From Serinus canaria (Eukaryota; Chordata; Aves; Passeriformes; Fringillidae), in the NCBI RefSeq assembly GCF_022539315.1, contig NC_066314.1, positions 58,761,543-58,825,542 on the forward strand: a DNA stretch of 64,000 bases, read 5' to 3'. Below the pieces are notes generated by a model that searched no databases, was not told where the DNA came from, and worked only from the letters and a program-made list of their open reading frames with translations. The position numbers were made by a program, and so were the translations under genes. Of the stretch, positions 1-11,934 are shown in pieces. Each line of letters begins with the position of its first letter. The first letter of the stretch is position 1.

Positions 1-1940
1 AGATAGGTATCTGATACAAAAAGCACCTGGGGTGTCCTGGATGGCTGTTGGTGAAATAATGTTCCTTTCCCCAACATCCCTGGGCCTCTTGCCCATCGCA
101 GGCTCTCAAGTGTGCTCTTGTGCCACCACTGGCAGAGGCTGAATGACCACAGGACCTTTTTGCTGCCAGAGGTTATCTTGCTTGTGACTGGATGAAGTTT
201 GTGTGTATCAGGAGAGGTGGCTTGCTGGTGGTGTTCTGGCAGCAGTTTCACAAGCCTGCTCTTGTTTTTGGGAAGAAAAGACTCATTGCCATGGGAATTT
301 GAGTACTGAAGGACAAGATGGGGCTGTGCACATTCCTCTTCTGCTCTTCAGTTGTTTCTTTGGGTCTGGTGTATTCTTGTCTTGTCACTGAAGACTTCAG
401 AAGGTCTGTGTTGTGGTTCTTCTAATTCCTGGTAGGGATCCTCTCTGTAGTCCTCCTTAGGTGCTGAATTTTCTCCCTAAACAAAACACCAACTTCAGTG
501 TCCCAGGAGAACACCTGAATATGTGCATGGACATCCCTTGGCAGTGAGAGATTTCACAGCCCTTGGCTGGGGCTGTAGCCTGTTTGCTTATTGGCCCAGT
601 TGCCCCTCTTGGAGGTGCAGTTGTGGCATTGTCTGATAATACAGTGCACTGCCTGACAATACTCTGATGTGGTATGAAAAATCCTCTCAAACTTTTATTC
701 CTGTAGGTGCAGCACTATGTGTAGAGCCTTTATCTTATCAACAGAAAAGCCAGGAATACAAATTTCTGCACATCAAAAAAGGCTGATTCTCAGCATGTAT
801 CCTTGTTTACTGCTTGAACTTTTAAGAATGGATTTACATCAGGATCAGACAAATCATCTGCTTAAATAAGAATGGCTAGAGTACTAAACATTTAAAAGCA
901 TATCAGATTGTTGCTGCTTTTATTTAATATTTTCATTTTAGTTAGGGAATATGCAGTTTGAATTGCTATTAGGATGGGAATCTGGTTTAAATCTATTTCC
1001 ATCTTCTGTCCTGACCTTTTCTGGCTGGTTTAACAAATCCTGTGAATAGGGGACTAGGTCTAACTTCAGCTACATGTACCAGAGATTGAAGCACTGTAGG
1101 CAGGATGGGGAGATGGATGATGTCTTCTACTCCTTCCCCCCATCCCACCCACCTGGTAGCTTGTATAATAGCACATATGGGGATTATGCTAAAAGCTGGA
1201 TGGTCCATTTAAATTTCTATTATCTCCATCTGTTTGCAGGCTTTTCTGGGTGTGCCTGGCTGTGCCCATAAAGCTCAAACTGGAGGCTTGTGTAATGGAA
1301 CCCTTTCATGGAACAAAACTATTAGGCCTTTCTGTAAAATGGTCTACTGTGTTCCTTTTACAAAATGATACCCTACTGGACCTTTTGAAATGTTACTAGA
1401 TATTTTTATTTCATTATTGGAAAAATAAAGATAACTTTTCCAAAAGAAGAGCTATTTCTTTCTGCTGTCCTAAGCTTGAGTTCCCAGCTTGTGCTTGCTT
1501 GCAACTGTTACCACACGGGAGCAATTCAGCTTTCAGAAATCCCAGGAATACTGAGTTCTCCTTTGGCATTAGTGCCAGCCATGCTCATTTTGACTTGCCA
1601 AAGACCAGATCTTCCAAAGCCATCTGAAGCCACAACTTGTTGGTAGAACAGAGCAGTGCTTTTATATCCCTTGCTGGTTTTGCTCACCCAACACTTTTCT
1701 GGGGAAGTTTGCGGACTCTGCAAACGCAAACATATTTCATGTTCTTTAGTTTCCTTTGTTAGACTTCGCAGCTCTTGCAACTAGAAAAAATAAATTAAAA
1801 ATAGAGGTATAGAGAGCGAGATGCACAGCAATTCTGAAAAATCTGATGGTTTTAGTTTTGGCACTAAACTTTTATTGTTATTACATAAGATGTGATTATT
1901 GTGAGCCTTGATTTGTAAATCTTCTAGTTTGTAAAACTTT

Positions 1941-2232
1941 AGTCTCTGGAGAACAGAAGCTGCTGAAGGGGCTTGGAGTACAGATCTTCTGAGGAGTGGC
2001 TGAGGTTGCTGGATTGTTTAGCCTAGAGAAAAGGAGGCTCAGGGGAGACCTTAGTGATCTCTACAACTACCTGAAAGGAGTTTGGGTCAGTCTGTTCTTC
2101 CAGGTAACCAGCAATAGGAAATGGCCTGAAGGTGGACCAAGGGTAGGTTTAGATTGGATAATATGATAAAAAAATTTGTGAAAGAGGCTGTCAAGTATTG
2201 CAACAGTCGCTCAGGGAAGTGGTTGAGATTCT
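1941..2232 (+). mobile_element. CR1 LINE fragment
   Basis: The segment follows the typical avian CR1 3' region in order: TTGTTTAGCCTAGAGAAAAG, the GAGGCTCAGGGGAGACCTTA block, CTACAACTACCTGAAAGGAG, and TTTAGATTGGATAATATGA. It is degraded, with internal losses against the usual consensus, and stops before the 3' tail. It lies in intron 1 of CREB3L2 in the same orientation as the gene. Confidence 0.8.
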
Positions 2233-3275
2233 ATCTACACATAAACATTATAAATGTGAAGCTGTCTTGGTTAGAAGGATGTTGGAATGCTTTACACAGG
2301 AACCATTTGTTCTTGTATGTTAGTTTAATGAATTAAAACTTGTGTGGCTTTGATGTGCTTTTTTTTTTTTTGACAGAAGCAAAAGACACTCTGTACTAAC
2401 CTGCTGAATGCCAGGTACCGCTTTCAGTTCATTGGGGCAACATCAGTTCAGTGCTTGATCTTCTGGCACACTGATGCCTGTCCTGGCAACTTGGATTGGT
2501 TTCATTTCATGCTGAATATAAGTGGTGTGAAGTCAGTCCTGTCATCTGTAGCCAGCTCCAACCCGCACAGGAAGCAGCAGTTTTAGGATCACTTCTGTTT
2601 CTTCTTTTTTCCTTCTTTTCATTAAAGAACCTTCCTGATACCACACATTTGTCAGTATCCCTTATGCAACAGCTTTCTGTGTAAAATCCACTGCAAGTTT
2701 CAAATTCCTCAAGAGCCCAACAAGGCGTTCTGGTCTCCCTCCCTCCCAGCCCAGATGGTCTGTGGCAGATGCTCATCCGAAATGTTACGCAGCCAATGGT
2801 GCTGTGTTCAAAAAATGATCTATATTTAATACACACAGACACACAAGCCCACACATGCATACACATGTATATAAATCTATGTATAAATAGTCCTAGCTGG
2901 CTCTGGAGTTACACATTGCTGATAAGCAGTACAAGGTTCCCCTGATTATTTTTCTGGCTCTGTACCTGTGTTTTCCTAGAGCCAAATAGACTCATTTAGC
3001 TCCAGGAGAGTTTTCCACCCCTCTGGGTCTCTCTGCTTGAAATGTGTAATGCCAGGGGCTGTGCTGGGTTGGTCCCTGGCAGTGGGTCTCGTGTGGCCAT
3101 GTGCCACAGGTGCCATACAGGCTACATGGAAGAAATCACAGTGCTGAAATTCCTGAATGCAGATTTTGATTTCTGAGCTCCTGAGCTTGGATTTGACCTC
3201 TGGGTACCCCTCAGAGCCTAAAATACTGTGTGTGGTGTTGGTGAGGTGACATCTTGCATCCAGTGTTTGCCCTCA

Positions 3276-3719
3276 TGACAGGAAAGACTCTGAGGTGCTG
3301 GAGCAAGTCCAGAGAAGGGCAACAGAGGTGGTGAAGGGTCTGGAGCACAAATCTTATGAGGAGCAGCTGAGGAAGCTGGGGTTGTTTAGTCTAGAGAAAA
3401 GGAGGTGCAGGGGTGTCCTTTTTGCTCTCTGTACAGCTATCTGAAAGGAAGTCATAGCAATGTGGGTTGGGTCTCTTCTCCCAAGGATGAGCAGAAATGG
3501 CCTCAAGTTGCCCCAGTGGAGGTTTTGATTGGATAATAGGAAAATTTTCTTTACCAACAGGGTTGTTAAGCACTGGAACAGGCTGTCTAGGGATGGGATT
3601 GAGCCACCATCCCTGGGGATTTCTAAAAGATGTGCAGATGTGGCACTTAAACCCGGTTCAATGCTGGATTTGTCAGTGCTGGGTTGGACTTGATGATCTC
3701 AAAGGTATTAACTAACCTA
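3276..3719 (+). mobile_element. CR1 LINE 3' fragment
   Basis: About 440 bases match the avian CR1 3' end in order: GTCCAGAGAAGGGCAAC, TGGAGCACAAATCTTATGAG, GTTTAGTCTAGAGAAAAGGA, TCTTCTCCCAAGGATGAGCA, AGCACTGGAACAGGCTGTCT, and GTTGGACTTGATGATCTCAA near the terminus. It is 5'-truncated, as most CR1 copies are. Open frames inside it are not functional: this part of CR1 is the 3' UTR and the end of ORF2. Confidence 0.88.
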
Positions 3720-6700
3720 AGCAATTGCAAGTGCTTGTGTGCGTGTCTCTCACTCCTGGCCTTCGTACAGTGTTCAGTGCTGTGCCCTGCAACAAGGGGC
3801 TTTCTCCCAGCTGGCTTTGGTTTTCTTATGAGCCTGATAATTTTGGCATTGAATGTGATGCAGTCTTCCATGCCACTACCCTTGAGATCCCTCCCTTGTG
3901 ACCGCTTCCTTACTGCCCTTGGGTGTGTGGAATGAAGAGGCAAAGGGCGCCTTTGCCTAAGGGGAGGAGAGGCCCAGGCTGGCCCAGGTGGGGTGTGATG
4001 GCAGCTCCTGCCGAGCCCTCCTACCACCAGGCCATACTTCTTTCTTTAGAAGAAGGAAAATATGTTGGTAAAGTCCTGAAAAAACCACATTTTCCACCCT
4101 ACTCCCCCTGCTTCTAAACTGTGGGGTAATGGTTGCATAGGCAGGGGCTGAGGGGCCCCTGGAGGCACTGGCTGGGTGCTGGGACAGGTCCCCTGTCTGT
4201 CCCCAGGCACACCCCCAGGCTGGGCCTCCCCTCCCTGCTCCCCCCATTTGGGCACCCAGCCGCCTCTGAATAGCTGGAATAGATCCTGGCCGTGGCTGGC
4301 AGGGGTCTGAGCGAACGCTGGCCGGGATAGCGGGAATGAGCCATGACGTGTGCCTGTGCTTATGCAATGTCTGATACTCCCCCTGCACCGTCTCTGTCCC
4401 CAGGACCCTGGCAGGCTCTTTCTACAGCCTCAGGAGAGGCATCTTCCACGCTGCAGAGCTCACTCACTTGCTCAGTATATCCAATTAATTAAATTTCAGT
4501 GCCACAAGTGAAAGTGGCTTTGTTTGTGCATTAGGGTTTGGGAGATGTGGATGGGGAAGATGCTGTGCAGGGCTCTGCGTGTGTGCTGGCTGGAGCACCT
4601 TCTGCTGGCATTAATCTTGTAATTAATCTGTAAAACTGGATCATACTCCTCCTTTCCTTAAATGCTCCCTCTCCTTTCATTCTGTCAGCTGGTTGCTTTT
4701 AAAGCTTATCTTTATCAAACTAAAAAAGCTTTAAAAACCTTTTTTAAAACAGCTTATGTCTAATGTAAAATAAGAGCACAAGTAACCTTGTTCTAGCTGT
4801 GTTTGAACAGAGTTGCACATTACATGCTTGTGTTTGTGCTCTTTGTCAGATTTAAAGCAAGAATAAAGTTACTTGCCTTTGATTTCTCTGCTGTGGGCAG
4901 GCTTCTGGAAAGCAAATGCTTCTTGGCACTTGGAAATGATGATAGCCCTGAAAGAGATGCCCAGCCACATGCAGCTTTACTAACTAGAAGAATTAAAAAA
5001 GATTTTTAAGTGAGTAGCTGCTTTTGAAGCAAATCCCTTCATGTGGAAGCTCCCTTTTAATTTCCCCATGCACTTCAGCATTCCTCTCACTTGGACTCAT
5101 GGGGAATCTCCCATCAGCACTGAAACTGGCCATCTATTAGATGTGGAAATCAAATGTGGACTCTGAAAATTATAACGGTGCTCTGTGCTTGTGAATCCTT
5201 GCAGTCTGCCACTACCACTTGTGGTGTGGTGTGACTGCCACTCCGATCCTGAGGAACTAATTTCAGAAGGATAGGGGATAGTTTGCATGTGTGTGTTTGC
5301 ATTTCAGTCTCTTTGACAGAGAAACCCTGAAGTGCAATGCAAGCTTGCCAAATCCTTCCTCCTCTGAGACCCTCTCCCAGCTCGCTGTTGAGGTGGGGCT
5401 CTTGCAGTGCTAACAAGTTGTAGGGGCTCCCTCTCCCAGCTAGCTGGGACATGTGTGCAGCCCTCTGGTGTGGGGAGGAAAGCTGACTCACTTGTGCAGC
5501 AGAGCTGGAGAACCCAGCCTTAAAAACAAACAAGGGAAAAGGCCTTCAGTGGGCCAGTGCCGTGGGATGTGCCGGCCACTGTGAGTTTGCCGAGTGCTGT
5601 GTTTGGAGCAGGCTTTGAGCGGGGCGTTGTGTCTGACACGAGCAACCTTCGGTCTCAAACCTGCCTTCCTGAACTGTGTTCCCCAGCTGCCTTCCTGATA
5701 CCAAGGGTGTCAAGTTATCTGGAACACAGGAATGCAAAGCTGCATCAGCAGGTTTCCCAGCTCTGCTTTGCATCAGTTTCTCCAGAGCACGCTGCCGTTC
5801 TAGTAAACAGCCTTGTTTGGCTGCCAGAGGGCCAAAGGAAACAATTATGATGAATTATTTTCACCTTACATAAATAAGGGCTATAAAACTTCCCCAGATT
5901 GTTTGAATTCCTGCATATCTATTTAGGGCAACCTCTACTCTTCAATTAAGAATGGCTTGGGTCGAAGAATTCACACTCTTCCTTCATGATTGATTGTTCT
6001 CCCTTTTTTTAATATTGTGAACCACAATGAATGGATCTGGCTCCAGATGGTAAACTTAGCTGCAAGCTGGTAGAGCCATCCTCTGAAGTCTTCTTCCCTG
6101 TTTCATTACTTAGGAACATTCATGTTCTGTATTTGTTTCCTCTTTGATAAGCTGAATACATTGGTTTCTTCTTTTCTTATTTGCCTTTATTTTAAGGAAA
6201 GATTTCCCTTTCTATAGTGATTCTTGTGATTCTCTGAACTTTCTCCAGTTGTTCAACTTCCTTTTTTTCTGAAATTTGGTGGCATAGGGGTGGAGCCCGG
6301 CTGTGGCCAGTAGCAGCTGCATGCACCATGAGCACAGAGCAATTTGTGCTTCACACTTCTCTGTCTTCTGAAGTCCTCAAACTCTGGTTTTGCAGGGAGC
6401 ACAGACTTGTGCAGCAGGCTGTGTGATTGGGGTGAGGCTGCAGTTCAGAGCTGTAGCTGGGGGTTGAGCTTTACAGGCACACTTTTAAATATGAAAGAAG
6501 TTTCTCATTTAAGAAACAAGTACAAAAAAAGAAGTCCTAAATAAATAAAAAGGGCAAAAATTTCTGCAATACCTCCCCGCTGTTCTTTGGGTGCTGGCCC
6601 CATAGTGTGGGATGGCCATGCATGATTCCCCAGTGCCTGGCTGCAGCTGGGACTGAGTGAAACTCCAGCACTGGCTGAGGAGCTGAACCTGAAATTCAGC

Positions 6701-6876
6701 AGGGTTCTCCTGCATTTGGAGCATGAGCACAGACCTGCAGTATTTCTTCCCCAGGACCCAGTGCTTGTGGTACCTGTCTCACAGATGTTCCTCAGCCATG
6801 TCCCTGAGTCCTGGGGTCTTGGCTTCTGATTGTCAATCACCCAAGTGTGACTTGAAGCCTTTGGTGTACACCATAA

Positions 6877-7015
6877 GATTTTATTTTATTTTATTTTATT
6901 TATTTTATTTATTTTATTTTATTTTATTTTATTTTATTTTATTTTATTTTATTTTATTTTATTTTATTTTATTTTATTTTATTTTATTTTATTTTATTTT
7001 ATTTTATTTATTATT
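6877..7015. repeat. (ATTTT)n pentanucleotide array
   Basis: About 27 units of TTTTA/ATTTT run almost without interruption, with a few TTTA short units near the 5' end. It lies in intron 1 of CREB3L2 and produces a meaningless Phe/Ile/Leu/Tyr repeat in one frame. Confidence 0.97.
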
Positions 7016-10000
7016 TCCTTCAGCTTTACTTAAGATATATCTCATGTTTATGGCTGCTTACCAAGTTCTCTGTGTTTTGGTTTGGTGACCTGACCTTTTT
7101 GTTACTTGCTGCCCCTCTTGATACTGCATTATCTTCAACCTTCAGTGGTGGTGGCTTTTCCTCTCAGGTCACGGTATTAGAGTCTGGGGCCAAGAACTGA
7201 TTCCTGTAGGAACCCACTGAAAACGTGTGGCACAATCAGCTCATTTGTGTTTCACATCTGGAGATTTCTGATTTCCTTGTCACAATGAATGGGGCCTCTT
7301 GGCTTCTTTTCACTCTGGCTTTGTTTGTATAGCACCAAGTCAATTGCCTTACATGACAAGGGGTATTAAGTTTGTAATATTATTTCAGAATGTGAGAAAA
7401 TTTAATAAGCTTATCAGTTATTGGGGAATAATAAGCATAAATTAGATTTCTCTTCCTTTTGGAAGTTCTTGGGCTCTTCCCTTTTCCATCTCTTCCCTTC
7501 CTCAGAAATGAACAGTAGGTAGGTTGACTTGAAGTTACTTTGGTTGCCTTGTTTACATTTAAATATTTTTGTATTATTTCTTACAGTCCATTAATATTGT
7601 CTCCTACTGCAAATAGTTTCAAGAGCTCTTTAGAAGCTCTATTTAGACTTTTCAGATGGAAGTTTTCTAGGTCTACTAATTAAAATGGCCAACTTTGAGT
7701 AGCTGTTTTTATATTCTCTTCCATTATTGTTGGAATAAAAGTCGTTTCATTACCATCCTGTGGGATGGCTGTATCATCTGGTCTTATATAAAAAGCAGTA
7801 ATTCAGAACCGCCCCCTCCCTGGAATATTCAATTAAACATTTTGATCTTCTTTTTTCTCCCCTCAATAACTGCAGCCAAGCAGTGGCCTGATCTATAATT
7901 AACATTCTTCTGGATCCTGACAAATTCAGAAGCAATCTTTCTCCCTCTAAATTGCATTTTCTGTTAACTCTTTCTTGTTTTCTAGATTCTGATTTATATT
8001 AATTCTCGGTAATTTTTCCTTTCTCTCAGTAGCTGAAATAAATAATATTCATGTTCCCATGGTAAGCAGGTATGTTTTCCCTGTGTGGTTTTCTCTTCCC
8101 CTGCCATGGTGAGATGGCAGTGGTTTTGCCTTCTAGGTGGGAAGGAACAAAAGAGAGAAAATCTGGAGCAGTCATGAGAGTAAACACTGTAATAGGCTGA
8201 GATTTAAATGGCAGTGCACAAAAGTCAATGGCACTTGGCAAAAATACACAGCTGGGGATGGAGGAAGTTCTGGCACAATCTTCATATGCTGCTTATCTGT
8301 CAATGGTTTATTTTATCCCTTTCCAGGTGCTGTGACTTTGACTCTTCCTGTTGTTTTCCTTCTGCTCCCTTGCTTTTCTGGCTCTGCTCCTCCAGAGTCT
8401 TTGCCTGCAGTTTGCAGCTTCATTCCCGGTTCTGCTGTTCTTCTTTGTGTCCTGCAAGGGGATGGATGAGTAGCTCGGCCTCTTTCACCTGCTTGGGAGC
8501 AAAGGCCAGGAAATGGAAGGTACAGAGAGGAGCTAGAGATGAAGGAGAGGGGTGCTCTGAGTGGGAGAGAGCTAAAGAAAGAAGCTGAAGTGTCAGGTCA
8601 CAGACAAATGATGGCAGCACTGGTTTGAAAGTCTCCCCTGTACTCCTAGGACTCATGAGGAGAGAGAGCCACCATACCTCTTGCTAGATAACCTGTTCCA
8701 CAAGTCCCTGCATCTCAGGAAGGAAGCAGAGAGGTAAAACAAGCACAGAAGTTTGTTTTCAAGACCTGTTTTTAGGATACAGGTGTTTCCATCTACTGCT
8801 GTCTTGGGACCTGAACCCTATTCCAGTACCACTCATGGTTTATTTATTTATTTTTTATAAAACTGAGTGAAGTAATGTTTAGTGGCACTGGGACAAAAGG
8901 CTTGTCATAGGAAATTGGACTACCAGCTCTCAAGTGTGGGGTATCTTAAAATCATTTTTCCAGACACATGCTTGTAAGTGTATGTTTATTTGATCTTTTT
9001 CATATCCTGTTTCCTTTTTTTTTTTTTCCTTTCTGCAGATTTCAGCAGGGCTTCAAAACAAACTTTGTCTGCCTTTGACACGAGTAAAAACCGAGTGACC
9101 CACCCACAGTCTTGTTTTGACATAAAATGAAATATGTCTTCCCTTAGTCCCAAAGTGCTGATGGAAGTACTGGTCCATACAAAATGAGGTGCCAGAACCA
9201 TTTCTGTGAGTTCCTGTGTGGATATTTGCAGAGTTAAGGCTGTACAAGTGCAGTGTGGGTGTCCTGAAGTATCCATCTCATGGTACAGAGGACCACTGGG
9301 GGTGGCTTTAAAAGGCAAGGCTTTTTGCTGTGGGATGCATTTGGTAGGGCTGGCTCATCTGAAGCAGCTCCAGTGTCATGGCTTCAAAAACTACGTTCTC
9401 TTTCAGGTGCAGGGTAGGGATGTTCTTGGTGTTCTCATCATCAAGTACTGTCACACTGCTCTTCATTAGCTTGCTGGGGCAGCAGCAGGTTTGATATTAA
9501 AATTGCTGCAGAGTTGCAAACTGGAAGTGTTTTGTCAGTCAGGGATGTGATGATACCTGCTGTTGATGAAGCCCTAGCTCCAGTGCATCCATGGTGTCTG
9601 GGCTTAGTGCCAGCTCAGGGGAAAGGTGAGAGGTATGTCACATCAAACCCCAGGATGTTTCTACTGAAAGCAAGGCAGAGGACTTGTTTGGAAAGGTGTT
9701 CTTCAGTGTGGTTGTTTGTTTGGTTGTCTGGTGAGATCACTGGAAGAGTATTAGACACACAAGCAACTCTTTTAGTGCATGGTACTTAATGTGTAACCCT
9801 CAGTGACAGCAGCACTGAACACAAAGTCCTGCCAGTGTGTTCCTCCTTCTGCCCTGATAGCAGATATCTGTGTGATAGACACAGGTCCTGCTGGGCAGGG
9901 TCTGAACCTTCTGGCAGCTCAGGTCATTGCTAGCCAAAGGCTGCTGATCCTTGAGCTCTGCAAGGGTTGGGCAGTATGACCTGCTGATTTTTTTTACATT

Positions 10001-10312
10001 TGTTTCACAGAAGCACTGCATTTTTTATTTTCCCTCCACTGTGCTCAGGCATCTGTTTCTTGAGTTCAAGAAAGGGTTATATGTGTGTGGCATGTTTTTT
10101 CTTTTTAAAACTATGCTCACATCTGCAATTTCAACTATTATATGTATGATTTTTTGGTAGTTTTTATAAAAGCTAATTCATATTTACTATATTTAATTCA
10201 GGGTGTCTGCATTTAGGTACTTGATAGTCTGACTCTTCAAAAATGAAGAGTGCCTAAATAAAGATTGAGGAGCTTAAATTTGTGTCTTTTCAAGCCTCAG
10301 CTTCTATTCTTG

Positions 10313-10334
10313 AAAACAAACAAACAAACAAACA
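10313..10334. repeat. (AAAC)n microsatellite
   Basis: A short run of about five AAAC units in intron 1. Confidence 0.85.
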
Positions 10335-10937
10335 ATGCAGCAGAACATCTCCCAGCCAGTACTATAAATCTGTAAAACAAAGACTACTAACTCTTTTGTG
10401 AAATAACATGCCAAATCTCTCCTTAAGCTGCCAATACTGATCATAAAGCCTTAGTTATTTTGTAATAACAGACAGCTTTAATTAAAGGGCAGGATTTTGT
10501 TGGGTGGTGTGTAGGTTTGCAGCCAGCATTAGGAAAAAGAAAGAACGATGGCTCCTGCAAGCTGGAACCCTGCCATTTAAACTTTGCAGCCATTAAAGAA
10601 GAAATACTTTTGAAAGAACAAATTAGGATTTTTATTTTAAATGTCAAGTGTCTTGTCAGTCAGGACTAGCAAGCACTGCTGATAGAGCAGAAGTTGTTTC
10701 CTACCTACACCAGTCAGACTGGTGAAAGACCCTCCTTTGAAAGATACTAATGTGGTCTTCAGAGAGGAAGCTGTTGAGAACACTCTAAACATGGAACAGC
10801 TGAACTGGAAAGCATCTGTGTTCTGCAGGACGTCCCCTTCACTAATGGGAACCTAGATGTGAAATTACGATTTTTCTGAGGTTTCCTAGCAGTATCAGTG
10901 GTTATCTTTTCCTCCCTCCTGTTATAATTCTAAAGTC

Positions 10938-10997
10938 TGCTGGGAGTTGGACTTGATGATCTTTATGGGTTCTTTCCAACTTGAGATATTCTGTGGT
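10938..10997 (+). mobile_element. Short CR1 3' tail
   Basis: GTTGGACTTGATGATCTTTA followed by a TTCTTTCCAAC block and ATATTCTGTGG is the last part of an avian CR1, cut off from the rest. Such very short 5'-truncated copies are common. Confidence 0.7.
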
Positions 10998-11880
10998 CTC
11001 TAAGATGCATGCAGGACTAGTGGATTTTGTTTAAAATACAGGGACTGTGCTGGCTGTGCCCTTTACAAAGGGCTCATCTGTACCCATCAACAAGGGATGC
11101 TGTTGCAGGAGGACTGTGATGTATTTTCTTTGCTTTCATCCCCTCCCATTTCCACGTTGAGGAAAGATGTTAAATGAAGCCAAGTGCTGTGTGCCCAAGT
11201 GGTGTAAAACTCTCCTATATTGTTAAAATCTGTCTCCTGTCAAGAAGGAACTGGAGCAACCATGTTCTTTTAAAAATGGCTGTAAGTTGAAGCAGCTGTG
11301 CAAGAGCAAAATGTGTTATCCCTGCTGCTGAGCTCTTGGGCAGCAAAGAGGGCCATAAATGCCCACCACAGAACTGTAAATTTTGTATATAATCTGAAAA
11401 CTTCTGCCACTGTTTGTTTTTTGGCTTAACCCTGTGAGTTCCACAGAAGACACTAGTTTGATGTAAAACTTGCAGTAAATGCAAGTTCCTTCCATAGAGC
11501 CTGGAGGTGTAGCTGGGGTAACCGAGCAAATTAATATTATCTCACAGCAAATAATTATGACTGGCACTGCATGGCTGGAGCATGGGAAAAATAAAACAAA
11601 CCCAAACACACCAACCAAAGATACTTTTATTCACTACACAGCTTTTAATACATAACTGTTAGGTATCTTGTGTGGGTACTAAAAATCATTGGAGACCCTA
11701 GTGAGTAAGTTTTGGAAACTGAGCTCCCCTCCCTGTGTGGTTGTGAGCCACACTGGCTGGAGGTGGCAAGGAGAGGCTTGCCCTACTCCTGGTGGCATGG
11801 AGGCTTGTGAGGTGCAGATGGGTCAGTCAGGCCTGTCCTGCAGCTCTGCAGTCACTGGAGTAAGGAATTGTGACCCTGCT

Positions 11881-11934
11881 GCTCACTTGGTGAGGTGAAG
11901 GCCATGGGCTCACTGGGTGAGGTGAAGGGCATGG
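11881..11934. repeat. 27-bp direct duplication with internal dyad
   Basis: Two adjacent 27-base copies, starting GCTCACTTGGTGAGG and GCTCACTGGGTGAGG, differ at only two positions. Each contains a TCAC-N3-GTGA dyad. Confidence 0.85.

Noticed and set aside
3497..4027. Short frames over the CR1 copy and its flank
   Set aside because: They translate the non-coding CR1 3' end and neighbouring intron and do not resemble reverse transcriptase.
6723..7088. Frame with a repeated FILFY translation
   Set aside because: It is the translation of the ATTTT microsatellite.
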